From NCBI GenBank assembly GCA_964614655.1, contig CAZTPF010000002.1, forward strand, positions 83,332 through 147,331: a stretch of 64,000 nucleotides of DNA. Reading direction: 5' to 3'. Origin of the DNA: Casp-actino8 sp964614655. GTDB taxonomy: Bacteria; Actinomycetota; Acidimicrobiia; Acidimicrobiales; Ilumatobacteraceae. The stretch's first letter is position 1. Every line of letters starts with the position of its first letter. Below, in pieces: positions 8,537 to 17,528 of this stretch. Made by a program: the position numbers and the translations under genes. Under the pieces are notes generated by a model. That model was not told where the DNA came from, searched no databases, and saw only the letters and a program-made list of their open reading frames with translations.

Positions 8537-11089
8537 GTGACCAGAAGCGAGAACGACCTCGATCCGCATCGGCTGCCGCGCCACGTCCTCCCGACGAGAT
8601 ACGAGGTCGAACTCGAACCGGATCTCGCCGACGCGACCTTCTCGGGTCGAGTCGTGATTTCGGCCGAGACGACCGAGGCGACACGACGGATCGTCCTCAA
8701 CGTGGCCGAAATCGAGGTTCGGCAGGTGTTCGTCGACGGCGTTCCGTCACCCTTCTCGATCGACGACGAGAGCGAACGTCTGGTGATCGGCACGATCGAC
8801 GAGATCGCACCCGGACCGGTGGCGATCGACATCGAGTTCACCGGCGTCCTCAACGACAAACTGCGGGGCTTCTATCGCAGCACCTATCGAGACGACGGAG
8901 TCGAGCACGTGATCGCCTGCACCCAGATGCAGGCCACCGACTGCCGACGGGCGTTCCCTTGCTTCGACGAACCCGACTTCAAGGCGGTGTTCTCGGTGAC
9001 GTTGGTCGTCGACCACGGACTGCTGGCGGTGAGCAACGGTCCCGAGATCGACCGCCACGAGCGCGACGGAAAAGTCGCCGTCTCGTTTGCCGACACCATG
9101 CCCATGAGCACCTACCTCGTCGCCTTCGTCGTGGGCCGACTCGACGCCACCCCGGCGATCGACGTCGGCGGTGTTCCGATGCGGATCGTGCACGTTCCGG
9201 GCAAGGCGCACCTCACCGAGTTCGGACTCGACGTCGGCGCGGCCAGTCTTCGCTGGTTCACCGAGTACTACGGCATTCCGTACGCCGACGCCAAGATCGA
9301 CATGATCGCCCTACCCGACTTCGCGGCCGGCGCCATGGAGAACGTCGGTTGCATCACGTACCGCGAAAGCCTGCTCCTCGTCGATCCGGCCACCAGTACA
9401 CAGGTCGAGCGTGAACTGGTCGCCGATGTGGTGAGCCACGAACTGGCGCACATGTGGTTCGGCGACCTCGTGACGATGAAGTGGTGGAACGGCATCTGGC
9501 TGAACGAGGCCTTCGCCACCTTCATGGAAGTCGCCGCAGTCGACGCCTACCGACCCGACTGGGAACGCTGGACGAGCTTCTCGCTCGAACGTTCGGTGGC
9601 TTTCGAGACCGACTCGCTCGTCGCGACCCGTTCGGTCGAGTACGAAGTGCGTACACCGGAGGATTGCGAGGGAATGTTCGACGTCCTCACCTACCAGAAG
9701 GGCGGAGCACTCCTTCGAATGCTCGAGCAGTACCTCGGCCCGGAACGCTTTCGAGAAGGTGTGCGTCGGTATCTGACCACCCACTCCTACGGCAACACCG
9801 AAACGTCCGATCTTTGGGATTCGATCGAAGAGGCCGTGGCCGACGACGGTGGCGAACCGGTCCGCCTCATCATGGACTCGTGGATCTGGCAACCCGGATT
9901 TCCCCTCGTCTCTGCGACTCTCGTCGATCACGGAGCACGCGTGCGGCTCGTCCAGCAGCGCTTTCTCTTCGACAACGAGGCCGACGTTCCACACCAGTCG
10001 TGGCTCGTGCCGGTTCACCTTCGGGTCGGTGACGACGAAGTGCGCGTCCTCCTCGACGACGAGCCGATCGAGATTCCGATCTCCGACACCGACTCAGTGA
10101 TCGTGAACGCCGGTGGCCACGGGTTCTATCGCGTGGCGTACTCGCCCGAACTTCTCGCCCGTATCGATCGCCGAGTCCTGGCCGCGTCCTCCACCGTCGA
10201 GCGCTACAACCTCGTGGACGACGCATGGAACGCCGTGGTGGCCGGGCGACTGCCGGCCGCGGACTACCTCGATCTCCTCTCCTCGTTCGTCGACGAGCGG
10301 GAGCTCGCGGTCTGGCAGGTGATGGCGAACGGAATCCGGGGCCTCGGTCGGCTTCTCGACGACGAGTCGTACGAAAGGTTCCGCCCTCACGTGCGCCGAC
10401 TGGTCGAACCGGCCCTCACCGATCTGGGCTGGGAACCGACACCCGGGGAAGACGATCTGCGCGGGAAACTCCGCGGGTTGCTCGTCGCCCTCATGGCCGT
10501 GAACGGAGGCGACCCGGTGACCCTCGAACGTTGCCGTGAACTACTCCGTCGCTCGCACGACGAGCCGAACTCGGTCCATCCCGAACTGGTCGCTGCGTCC
10601 ACCAACGTGGTCGCCGCTCACGGCGACACCGCCGACTACGACGACATGGTCGAGCGCTTCCGGAACGCCGAGACACCGCAAGAACAGCTGCGTTATCTCT
10701 ACGCCCTCGCAGAGTTCGAGTCGTCCGAACTCCTGCAACGGACCTGTGAATTCGCCCTCGGACCCGAGGTGAAGACGCAGAACGCGCCGTTCCTGCTCGG
10801 ACGCTGCATCGCCCATCGCAAGCACGGCCACAAGGCCTGGGAGTTCGTCCGACGTCACTGGAGCGACGCCAACGAGAGATTCCCGTCGAACACCATCGTG
10901 CGCATGATCGATCCGGTCAAACTGCTCAACACCGCCGATTCCGAAACCGACGTCCAGGCCTTCTTCGCCGAACATCCGATCCCTCAGGCCGCCAAGACAC
11001 TCGACCAGATCCTCGAGCGCCAGCGGGTCAACGTCGCCGTTCGACGCCGCGAAGAAGCGGGAATCACCTCATATCTGACTCGGTCCTGA
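8537..11089 (+). CDS. pepN: Aminopeptidase N (M1 family)
   Basis: An 850-residue zinc aminopeptidase that trims neutral or basic N-terminal residues from peptides in the cytoplasm. The substrate-binding GAMEN is at residues 265-269. The gluzincin zinc site is HELAH (301-305) with the third ligand Glu324 in NEAFATF. The N-terminal beta saddle and the C-terminal helical ERAP1-like domain are both present, and the length is standard for actinobacterial PepN. The GTG at 8537 gives MTRSENDLDPHRLPRHV, a normal family N-terminus; the open frame upstream is chance. The gene is transcribed alone, divergent from the PfkB-family kinase. Confidence 0.95.
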   Translation: MTRSENDLDPHRLPRHVLPTRYEVELEPDLADATFSGRVVISAETTEATRRIVLNVAEIEVRQVFVDGVPSPFSIDDESERLVIGTIDEIAPGPVAIDIEFTGVLNDKLRGFYRSTYRDDGVEHVIACTQMQATDCRRAFPCFDEPDFKAVFSVTLVVDHGLLAVSNGPEIDRHERDGKVAVSFADTMPMSTYLVAFVVGRLDATPAIDVGGVPMRIVHVPGKAHLTEFGLDVGAASLRWFTEYYGIPYADAKIDMIALPDFAAGAMENVGCITYRESLLLVDPATSTQVERELVADVVSHELAHMWFGDLVTMKWWNGIWLNEAFATFMEVAAVDAYRPDWERWTSFSLERSVAFETDSLVATRSVEYEVRTPEDCEGMFDVLTYQKGGALLRMLEQYLGPERFREGVRRYLTTHSYGNTETSDLWDSIEEAVADDGGEPVRLIMDSWIWQPGFPLVSATLVDHGARVRLVQQRFLFDNEADVPHQSWLVPVHLRVGDDEVRVLLDDEPIEIPISDTDSVIVNAGGHGFYRVAYSPELLARIDRRVLAASSTVERYNLVDDAWNAVVAGRLPAADYLDLLSSFVDERELAVWQVMANGIRGLGRLLDDESYERFRPHVRRLVEPALTDLGWEPTPGEDDLRGKLRGLLVALMAVNGGDPVTLERCRELLRRSHDEPNSVHPELVAASTNVVAAHGDTADYDDMVERFRNAETPQEQLRYLYALAEFESSELLQRTCEFALGPEVKTQNAPFLLGRCIAHRKHGHKAWEFVRRHWSDANERFPSNTIVRMIDPVKLLNTADSETDVQAFFAEHPIPQAAKTLDQILERQRVNVAVRRREEAGITSYLTRS

Positions 11090-11119
11090 ACTTGCCGAGC
11101 CGTCGTATCGGGGCGGACA

Positions 11120-11794
11120 TCAGGCCGAGTTGCGCCGACGAAACACCTCCACGTCGGCCGAGCCGACTCGCCGAAGGCCACCTCGATGCGCCCGCCGAAA
11201 TCTCCCTGTCGGCATGCCGGCCAGCATCCAGACGAGTAGGAAACCGATCATCTCGAGAGCGTGCACCGATTCCGACAGGAGAACTGCCGAGCCACGAATC
11301 ACGTCGACGGTCGCTGCTCCGATCATCGTCACTGCGAGAGCCGCCACGATCGGCAACACCCCGTAGGCGCGGGTGGGTCGCTGGGCGGTGTAGAGAAGCC
11401 CAAGCGACAGCGCGACTGCCATCGCTCCGAAGTGCCGGGAGTCGTGGACCGACTGATCGGTCGACACCGAGAGCAGATCGGGAAGCGCGATCACCAATTG
11501 GGTGAGCGCCACCACCACGAGCGAGTACCGCACCCACTCACCGCGTCCGGGTCGAGGTGGGTGAGCCTTCTCGAGGATCGATGCCGACAGGTCGGGCACG
11601 AAATCGGCCGGGCGGACCCGCACCCGACGTTGCAGATTCTCGATCTGGGCCAACCAGACTCGGCAGTCCGCGCATCCATCGAGGTGAGCTCGGGCCGCTG
11701 CGATTTCGAGGCCCGCGGCCTCGCCATCCAACTCGGCCGAGAGCACTTCGCGCACCTCTCGACACGGCTCGGAGACTCGAATTTCTCTCGACAC
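11120..11794 (-). CDS. Zinc-finger anti-sigma factor with membrane domain (DUF2275-like)
   Basis: A 224-residue protein with an N-terminal cytoplasmic anti-sigma zinc finger (HLDGCADC: His37, Cys41, Cys44). About six hydrophobic segments follow from residue 85 onward, including the characteristic RPTRAYGVLPIVAAL stretch. The architecture fits the DUF2275 group that pairs with SigC-like ECF sigma factors. It would hold the sigma factor at the membrane until a signal arrives. The GTG at 11794 is the first start that leaves the Zn finger complete. Unusually it is divergent from, not downstream of, the sigma gene at 11841. Confidence 0.82.
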   Translation of the reverse strand: MSREIRVSEPCREVREVLSAELDGEAAGLEIAAARAHLDGCADCRVWLAQIENLQRRVRVRPADFVPDLSASILEKAHPPRPGRGEWVRYSLVVVALTQLVIALPDLLSVSTDQSVHDSRHFGAMAVALSLGLLYTAQRPTRAYGVLPIVAALAVTMIGAATVDVIRGSAVLLSESVHALEMIGFLLVWMLAGMPTGRFRRAHRGGLRRVGSADVEVFRRRNSA

Positions 11795-11828
11795 GTCCGA
11801 TGAGTCGATTCTCCGCCCCGTTTGGTTC

Positions 11829-11834
11829 CAGAAT
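11829..11834 (+). promoter_or_regulatory. -10 box CAGAAT, 6 bases before the sigma GTG
   Basis: CAGAAT, 6 bases, GTG at 11841. The same hexamer and spacing occur before the M20 peptidase at 52247. Confidence 0.4.
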
Positions 11835-11840
11835 GGGAGT

Positions 11841-12374
11841 GTGAGTTCTCTGACCACTCTTGCCATTGCTGCCCGGGACGGGGATCGCCGAGCTCTCACC
11901 TCCTTCGTCGAGGAGAGTCAGGTCGATGTCTGGAGATACTGCGCATACCTCACCGACCCGCAGTCGGCCGATGACGTCACGCAGGACACCTTCTTGCGCG
12001 CGATCGGATCCCTCCACCGCTTCCGGGGCGAGAGTGACGCCAAGGTCTGGCTCTTGTCCATCGCCCGCCGAGCCGCGGCCGATCACCTCCGAGCCAAGAC
12101 CAGGCGTCGAGATCTCGTCGAGCGACTACGCGTCATGTCACCACGTGATCCCGACGTCTCGCGATCTTCATCGCTCGAACTCTCCGAATTGGTGTCCGGT
12201 CTCGAGACCGATCGTCGCGACGCGTTCGTCCTGACCCAGGTGCTCGGCCTGAGCTACGACGAAGCCGCTCACGTGTGCGCCTGTCCGATCGGCACGATCC
12301 GGTCTCGGGTCGCCCGAGCCCGCGACCAACTGGCAACGGCCATCGCCGAGGCGGAGCGCGCTACCGGCTCCTGA
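11841..12374 (+). CDS. ECF sigma factor, SigC-like
   Basis: A 177-residue extracytoplasmic-function sigma factor. Region 2 reads WRYCAYLTDPQSADDVTQDT and continues LRAIGSLHRFRGES. Region 4 contains DAFVLTQVLGLSYDEAAHV and CPIGTIRSRVARAR, the sigma-70 region 4 helix-turn-helix. The FVLTQ/CxCPIGTIRSRV pattern is typical of the SigC/ECF group associated with DUF2275 anti-sigma factors, and such a gene lies directly opposite. The target regulon is not visible. The promoter upstream (CAGAAT) looks housekeeping-like, so autoregulation is not obvious. Confidence 0.88.
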   Translation: MSSLTTLAIAARDGDRRALTSFVEESQVDVWRYCAYLTDPQSADDVTQDTFLRAIGSLHRFRGESDAKVWLLSIARRAAADHLRAKTRRRDLVERLRVMSPRDPDVSRSSSLELSELVSGLETDRRDAFVLTQVLGLSYDEAAHVCACPIGTIRSRVARARDQLATAIAEAERATGS

Positions 12375-12392
12375 GAGTCGCACCGGTTCGGC

Positions 12393-12398
12393 TACCGT
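12393..12398 (+). promoter_or_regulatory. -10 box TACCGT for the thiolase gene
   Basis: TACCGT is followed by about 32 bases that include GGAGG at 12422-12426, then ATG. Unlike most promoters here, this message has a short leader with a Shine-Dalgarno. Confidence 0.4.
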
Positions 12399-12430
12399 CG
12401 CATCGTTCGTCGCTCGTAATCGGAGGAACC

Positions 12431-13660
12431 ATGACCGAAGCCTGGATCATCGACGGAGTCCGCAGCCCCCGCGGCAAGGGGAAGGACACCGGCTCGTTGC
12501 ACCACATCCACCCCCAGGAGCTCCTGGCTCAGGTGTTGAACGCGCTGCAGAAGCGGGTCGGCTTCGATCCGGCCGATGTCGACGACGTGATCATCGGCAA
12601 CGGAAACGACGCCGGCGACCATGGTGCGTGCATCGGGCGTATGGCGGTGCTCGCCGCCGGCTGGCCGGTCGAGGCACCCGGCGTGACCATCAACCGTTTC
12701 TGCGGCTCGGGCCAGCAGGCCGTGTCCTGGGCGGCCATGGCCGTCCAGTCCGGACACCAGGACTGCGTCGTCGCCGGCGGTGTGGAGTCGATGTCGCGCT
12801 GGCCGGCCCCGAGTGGCCCGCCCGACTTCACGGTCGGCAACGCGGCCTTGCGCGCCATGTATCCGCTCGTCCCCCAGGGCGTGTCGGCCGACCTCATCGC
12901 CACCCTCGAAGGATTCACCCGCGAAGACGTCGACGCGCTCGCCTTCGAAAGTCAACAGCGGGCGGCGCGCGCCCAGGCCGAAGGTCGCTTCGACCGCAGT
13001 GTCGTCCCGATCCTCAATCCCGATGGTTCGGTAGCCCTCGACAAGGACGAGCATCTGCGACCCGGCACCACCATGGAGTCGCTCGCCGGACTCGCCCCGT
13101 CGTTCGAACGTCTCGGCAGTCGAGTCCTCGACGGTTTCGAGAAGTCGTTCGACGACATGTGCAAGCAGGTGTACCCGAACATCGAGGCCGTCGAACACGT
13201 GCACCACGCCGGCAACTCATCGGGTGTCGTCGACGGCGCCGGGGTGATCATGGTGACGAGTCCCGAGTACGCCAAGGCGCACGGCCTGAAGCCTCGTGCC
13301 CGCATCGTCATGTCGGCCGTCGCCGGCGCCGAGCCGGTGATCATGCTCACTGCCCCCGCCCCGGCGTCGAAGCGATGCCTCGAGCGAGCCGGTATGACCA
13401 CCAAGGACATCGACCTCTGGGAGATCAACGAGGCGTTCGCCGCCATTCCGCTGAAGGCCATGCGCGAACTCGGCATCACACCCGAGAACGTCAACGTGAA
13501 CGGCGGCGCCATCGCCCTCGGTCATCCCATCGGAGGCAGCGGCCCGATTCTCATCCAGACGGCACTCGACGAACTCGAACGTCAGGACAAGACGACGGCG
13601 CTCATCACCATGTGCACGGGCGGCGGCATGGGAACGGCGTCGATCATCGAGCGCATGTGA
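12431..13660 (+). CDS. Acetyl-CoA C-acyltransferase (thiolase)
   Basis: A 409-residue thiolase. The nucleophile cysteine is in INRFCGSGQQAV, the catalytic His is in NEAFAAIPLKAM (typically NEAFA), and the C-terminal Cys/His signature is present as GGAIALGHPIGGSG and MCTGGGMG. It cleaves 3-ketoacyl-CoA in beta-oxidation or condenses acetyl-CoA. Being next to crotonase, acyl-CoA dehydrogenase and CoA-transferase genes, degradation is the likelier direction. The ATG at 12431 has GGAGG 4 bases upstream. Its stop is overlapped by the GTG of the next gene. Confidence 0.93.
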   Translation: MTEAWIIDGVRSPRGKGKDTGSLHHIHPQELLAQVLNALQKRVGFDPADVDDVIIGNGNDAGDHGACIGRMAVLAAGWPVEAPGVTINRFCGSGQQAVSWAAMAVQSGHQDCVVAGGVESMSRWPAPSGPPDFTVGNAALRAMYPLVPQGVSADLIATLEGFTREDVDALAFESQQRAARAQAEGRFDRSVVPILNPDGSVALDKDEHLRPGTTMESLAGLAPSFERLGSRVLDGFEKSFDDMCKQVYPNIEAVEHVHHAGNSSGVVDGAGVIMVTSPEYAKAHGLKPRARIVMSAVAGAEPVIMLTAPAPASKRCLERAGMTTKDIDLWEINEAFAAIPLKAMRELGITPENVNVNGGAIALGHPIGGSGPILIQTALDELERQDKTTALITMCTGGGMGTASIIERM

Positions 13661-14475
13661 TCGTGTCCGGTCTCGAGAACTTCGCCGACTTCCACGAGTT
13701 GAAGTTCTCGCGTCCGGCCGACGGCGTCCTGCAGATCACCCTCGACGGACCCAATCTCAACTCGGTCGGTGTCGACGCGCACCGAGAACTCGCCGACGTG
13801 TGGCCGGTCGTCGACCGCGACGCAGCCACTCGGGTCGTTCTCCTCACCGGTGCTGGTCGAGCCTTCTCGGCCGGCGGCAGTTTCGATCTGATCGACGGGA
13901 TCATCGGCGACTACGAGATCCGGTCACGTGTGATGCGCGAAGCGCGCGACCTCGTGCGCAACGTCATCGAATGCACTCGCCCGATCGTGTCGGCTGTGCA
14001 CGGACCGGCCGTCGGCGCCGGACTCGTCGCCGCCCTTCTCGCCGACGTGTCGGTGGTCGGTCGCACGGCACGGATCATCGACGGACACACCCGACTCGGG
14101 GTGGCGGCCGGCGATCACGCGGCCGTCTGCTGGCCGCTTCTCGTCGGCATGGCCAAGGCCAAGTACTACCTGTTGACCTGTCGGACTCTCACCGGCGAAG
14201 AGGCCGAGCGGATCGGCCTGGTGTCGATGTGCGTCGACGACGATCAGGTGTATGCGTCGGCGCTCGATGTGGCGACCGAGCTGGCCGACGGCGCGCAGGC
14301 CGCCCTCCGCTTCACCAAGCACACGTTGAACCACTGGTATCGCACGATGATGCCAGCCTTCGACGCCTCGCTGGCCTACGAGTTCTTCGGCTTCGGCGGG
14401 CCCGATGCCGCCGAGGGTGTGGCCTCGCACCGCGAGAAACGACGTCCCGACTTTCGCGGACCGGCCGGCGACTGA
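13657..14475 (+). CDS. Enoyl-CoA hydratase/isomerase family protein
   Basis: A 272-residue crotonase-fold protein. The oxyanion-hole strands are seen as AFSAGGSFDLI and HGPAVGAGLVAAL. At the position where hydratases carry a catalytic glutamate the sequence reads GVAAGDHAAVCWP, so hydratase chemistry is uncertain and another acyl-CoA reaction is possible. The start overlaps the thiolase stop as GTGA (13657); a second GTG two codons later is the alternative. Coupling to the thiolase indicates a shared acyl-CoA degradative role. Confidence 0.88.
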   Translation: MIVSGLENFADFHELKFSRPADGVLQITLDGPNLNSVGVDAHRELADVWPVVDRDAATRVVLLTGAGRAFSAGGSFDLIDGIIGDYEIRSRVMREARDLVRNVIECTRPIVSAVHGPAVGAGLVAALLADVSVVGRTARIIDGHTRLGVAAGDHAAVCWPLLVGMAKAKYYLLTCRTLTGEEAERIGLVSMCVDDDQVYASALDVATELADGAQAALRFTKHTLNHWYRTMMPAFDASLAYEFFGFGGPDAAEGVASHREKRRPDFRGPAGD

Positions 14476-14505
14476 CGAGGCTGCGGCCGACGTGGCCGCG
14501 CACCG

Positions 14506-15675
14506 TCACTCTCGCGGCAGACCGAGCACGCGCTCACCGATGATGTTGCGCTGGATCTCCGACGAACCGGCATAGATCGTGTGGGAGCGGCTGAACAGGA
14601 ACGTGTGCTGGAAGTCGTGGGCCACCGAACCTTCGGGTTGCAACACGAGGGCGTCGGCTCCGAGCAAGTCGGCCTCGAGCTCTCCGAGCCGCTGGTGCCA
14701 CTTCGACCAGAACAGTTTCCCGATCGAGCCTTCGGGGCCCGGCTGCCCGCCCTGCAGAAAGCGGGTCACGTTCCGCAGACCCGACCAGCGCATGATCTCG
14801 AGCTCGCCGTAGGCGCGCGCGAGACGCTGCCGGATCTCAGGATCCCGCTCGACACCCTTGTCGACCGCCAACTGTCGCACCTTGGCGAACTCCTTCGCGA
14901 AGCGCAACTGCTGAGCCATGAAGGCCGTACCTCGTTCGAAACCGAGTGTTCCCATGGCCGTTCGCCAACCGTTCCCGCGTCCACCGACCACCATGTCGGA
15001 CGTGGTCACCGCTCCGTCGAAGAACACTTCGCAGAAGTGATCGTTGCCCGACAGGTCCATGAGCGGCCGGACCTCGACTCCGGGCTGATCGATCGGAACG
15101 AGTACGTACGACAACGACTTGTGGGCGACCTGATCGAGTTCGGTTCGGCACAGAACGAAGATCCACTGGGCGAACTGGGCCTGACTCGTCCAGACCTTCT
15201 GGCCGTCGACCCGCCAGGTGTTGCCGTCGAGCACCGCAGTGGTTCGCACACCGGCGAGGTCGGAACCGGCTCCCGGCTCACTGAACCCCTGACACCAGTA
15301 TTCGTCGCCGCGAAGAATCGGCGGAAGGAACCTCTCCTGCTGCTCCGGGCTGCCGAAGGTGATGAGAGTCGGACCGAGAAGTCCTTCACCGAAGAATCCG
15401 GCCCGTTGCGGTCCGTCGGCGAGCGCGTACTCCTCGGCGAAGGCCAACTCCTCGGCCACCGACGCGGCCCGTCCACCGAACTCCTTCGGCCACGTGAGCC
15501 CGAGCCATCCGGCCCGTCCGAGTTCTTGCTCCCAACGCACGCGCACCGGCCAGTCGTGGGCGCCCATTTCGGCCGAGGTTCCGAGCGACCGGTACTCCCC
15601 CACGAGATTCGTCGAGAGCCAGTTCCGTACTTCGTGCCGAAAACTCGTGATCGAGGGATCGTCGGTGAATTCCAC
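14506..15675 (-). CDS. Acyl-CoA dehydrogenase
   Basis: A 389-residue FAD-dependent acyl-CoA dehydrogenase. It has an N-terminal helical domain (HEVRNWLS), the middle beta-domain with WCQGFSEPGAGSDLAG and WTSQAQFAQW, and the C-terminal helical domain ending with HTIYAGSSEIQRNII then GERVLGLPR, a standard family tail. It introduces the alpha-beta double bond in an acyl- or cyclic-CoA; the long version with an extended C-domain loop is common in steroid and polycyclic degradation sets. The GTG at 15675 lies 6 bases after GAGACT, whereas the longer open frame to 15717 would cross that box. Confidence 0.92.
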   Translation of the reverse strand: MEFTDDPSITSFRHEVRNWLSTNLVGEYRSLGTSAEMGAHDWPVRVRWEQELGRAGWLGLTWPKEFGGRAASVAEELAFAEEYALADGPQRAGFFGEGLLGPTLITFGSPEQQERFLPPILRGDEYWCQGFSEPGAGSDLAGVRTTAVLDGNTWRVDGQKVWTSQAQFAQWIFVLCRTELDQVAHKSLSYVLVPIDQPGVEVRPLMDLSGNDHFCEVFFDGAVTTSDMVVGGRGNGWRTAMGTLGFERGTAFMAQQLRFAKEFAKVRQLAVDKGVERDPEIRQRLARAYGELEIMRWSGLRNVTRFLQGGQPGPEGSIGKLFWSKWHQRLGELEADLLGADALVLQPEGSVAHDFQHTFLFSRSHTIYAGSSEIQRNIIGERVLGLPRE

Positions 15676-15681
15676 GGCCAC

Positions 15682-15687
15682 AGTCTC
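15682..15687 (-). promoter_or_regulatory. -10 box GAGACT, 6 bases before the GTG at 15675
   Basis: GAGACT, 6 bases, GTG on the minus strand. This decides among four possible in-frame starts. Confidence 0.35.
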
Positions 15688-15771
15688 GCAATTGATCGCA
15701 GGCCCGGAACAATTCATCCGCCTTCATCGGTCACGTCCACGTCTCAGGAGAGACCCGCCACGGGGGTCGCC

Positions 15772-15777
15772 TAGAGT
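15772..15777 (+). promoter_or_regulatory. -10 box TAGAGT, 6 bases before the GTG at 15784
   Basis: TAGAGT, 6 bases, GTG. A clear leaderless arrangement. Confidence 0.55.
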
Positions 15778-15783
15778 CGAGAC

Positions 15784-16566
15784 GTGCCGACCGACCCCCG
15801 TCGACTGTTCGATCTGACCGGACGACGCATCCTCGTGACCGGAGGCAGCCGTGGGCTCGGCAAGGAGATGGCCCGGGCCTTCTCGCTCGCTGGGGCCGAC
15901 GTCATGATCGCCAGTCGCTCACTCGACTCGTGCCGCGCCACGGCCGACGAGATCTCGAACGAGTCGGGTCGACCCGTACGAGTTCATGCGTGCCACGTGG
16001 GTCGCTGGGACGAGGTCGACCAGTTGGCCGAAGTCGCGTGGAACGAACTCGGTGGAGTCGACGTCCTGGTGAACAACGCCGGCAAGTCGCCGCTCTACGA
16101 ATCGGTCGCCACGATCGACGAGAAACTCTGGGATTCGGTCATCGGGCTCAATCTGAAAGGACCGTTCCGGCTCTCGGCTCTGCTCGGCACACGCATGGCC
16201 GAACGGGCCCGTGACACGGGTGTCACCGGTTCGATCGTCAACATCTCGAGCATCGCCGCCATCCATCCCACCCCCGACGTGATCCCCTACACCGCGGCCA
16301 AGGCCGCTCTGAACGCCATGACCATCGGGTTCGCCCAGACCTTCGGTCCGCACGTGCGGGTCAACTGCATCATGCCCGGATCGTTCCGAACCGACATCAG
16401 CAAGGCATGGAACTGGGATCTGGTCGATCAGGCGATGAAGCGCATCGCACTGCGGCGCGTGGGTGAGCCTCACGAGATCGTCGGTGCGGCGCTCTTTCTC
16501 GCCAGCGACGCCTCGTCGTACACGACAGGAGCCGTGTTCACCGTCGATGGCGGCGTCCCCACATGA
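15784..16566 (+). CDS. Short-chain dehydrogenase/reductase (FabG-like)
   Basis: A 260-residue classical SDR with TGGSRGLG at the nucleotide site, NNAGKSP, the catalytic block NISSIAAIHPT followed by YTAAKAA, and the C-terminal TGAVFTVDGGV typical of FabG/GolD-like enzymes. It is likely a 3-hydroxyacyl or secondary-alcohol dehydrogenase. It starts a plus-strand run with the SnoaL-like and phosphatase-like genes. The GTG lies 6 bases after TAGAGT. Confidence 0.9.
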   Translation: MPTDPRRLFDLTGRRILVTGGSRGLGKEMARAFSLAGADVMIASRSLDSCRATADEISNESGRPVRVHACHVGRWDEVDQLAEVAWNELGGVDVLVNNAGKSPLYESVATIDEKLWDSVIGLNLKGPFRLSALLGTRMAERARDTGVTGSIVNISSIAAIHPTPDVIPYTAAKAALNAMTIGFAQTFGPHVRVNCIMPGSFRTDISKAWNWDLVDQAMKRIALRRVGEPHEIVGAALFLASDASSYTTGAVFTVDGGVPT

Positions 16567-16615
16567 CCCGTCCGATTCATCACCTGACGTACTGTTCCCG
16601 GAAAGCGAGACATCG

Positions 16616-17005
16616 ATGACCCTCACTCGAGACTTCCTGATCGACCACCACCGGCGTTTCGCCGAAGCCACCAACACCGGTCGCGCCGACGTCACGATGG
16701 CGATGTGCGTCCCCGGTGCGACCGTGTGGCACAACTTCGACGACAAGACGATCGAGTACGCCGGCACCGGCGCGACACTCGAGTGGATGCACCGTCAGAT
16801 CCCCGATCTGCGGTGGGAGACGCGATCGATCGCGTACACCGACGACGGCTGGGTCTGGCAGGCGGCCATCACGGGAACGGCTCCTGGGGGCGCGCTTCGA
16901 GCCCATTCATGCATGATCGTCCACCTGAACGACGAAGGTCTGATCACGAGCCTCGACGAGTACATCGATCCAGTGTCGATGGCCCCATTGCGCTCCGCAC
17001 GCTGA
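16616..17005 (+). CDS. SnoaL-like NTF2-fold protein
   Basis: A 129-residue protein with the cone-shaped NTF2/SnoaL pattern: an N-terminal helix (LIDHHRRFAEATN), a Trp-rich strand and the C-terminal GLITSLDEYIDPVSM. Family members include polyketide cyclases, limonene epoxide hydrolases and ketosteroid isomerases, so the activity is not determined. The ATG at 16616 is preceded by GGAAAG and, further up, TACTGT. It lies 49 bases after the SDR stop and one base before the next start. Confidence 0.78.
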   Translation: MTLTRDFLIDHHRRFAEATNTGRADVTMAMCVPGATVWHNFDDKTIEYAGTGATLEWMHRQIPDLRWETRSIAYTDDGWVWQAAITGTAPGGALRAHSCMIVHLNDEGLITSLDEYIDPVSMAPLRSAR

Positions 17006-17006
17006 C

Positions 17007-17516
17007 GTGTCTTCCCTGCTCGTCATCTGCACCGGCAACGCAGCGCGCTCCGTCATGGCCGGTGCCGCCCTCGTCGATCGCGAACCACGCCTCCAGGTCG
17101 TGACGGCCGGAACTTTCAGTGTCGACGGCCAGCCCATCAGCTGGCGAACGCGCGAAGCCCTCGCCCGCGTCGGGCTGGAAGCGCGTCATCATCGCAGCAA
17201 GCAGATCACCCGCGAACACGTCGAGTCGTCCGATCTGATCATCGGGCTGGCCCCCGAACACGTCCAGTGGATCCGACGCGAACACCCCGACATGTCCTCG
17301 CGAACCGCGACACTCCGACGTCTGGTCCGGGACCTCGACGACCACGGTTCGCTCGTCGAACGCGTCTCCCGACTCGGCCTGCACGACGTGGAACTCGAGC
17401 CGTGGGAAGAGGTCGTCGATCCCGGAGGCGGAGAGGTCGACGACTTCGTCACGTGCGCCTTCGACGTGGTCGACCTCATCGATCGCCTCGTCGATCGGCT
17501 TCGTCCCACCCTCTGA
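17007..17516 (+). CDS. Low-molecular-weight phosphotyrosine phosphatase-like protein
   Basis: A 169-residue protein starting with a P-loop CTGNAARS (Cys8-x5-Arg14-Ser15), the signature of low-molecular-weight protein tyrosine phosphatases and arsenate reductases. Near the C-terminus WEEVVDPGGGEVDDF supplies the expected Asp-Pro general acid. The usual second Cys (CxGNxCRSP) is Ala and the Pro is Val, so it is a diverged member. It may act on protein phosphotyrosine, arsenate or a small phosphate. It starts with GTG, one base after the preceding stop. Confidence 0.8.
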   Translation: MSSLLVICTGNAARSVMAGAALVDREPRLQVVTAGTFSVDGQPISWRTREALARVGLEARHHRSKQITREHVESSDLIIGLAPEHVQWIRREHPDMSSRTATLRRLVRDLDDHGSLVERVSRLGLHDVELEPWEEVVDPGGGEVDDFVTCAFDVVDLIDRLVDRLRPTL

Positions 17517-17528
17517 ACGGTGCGATGG

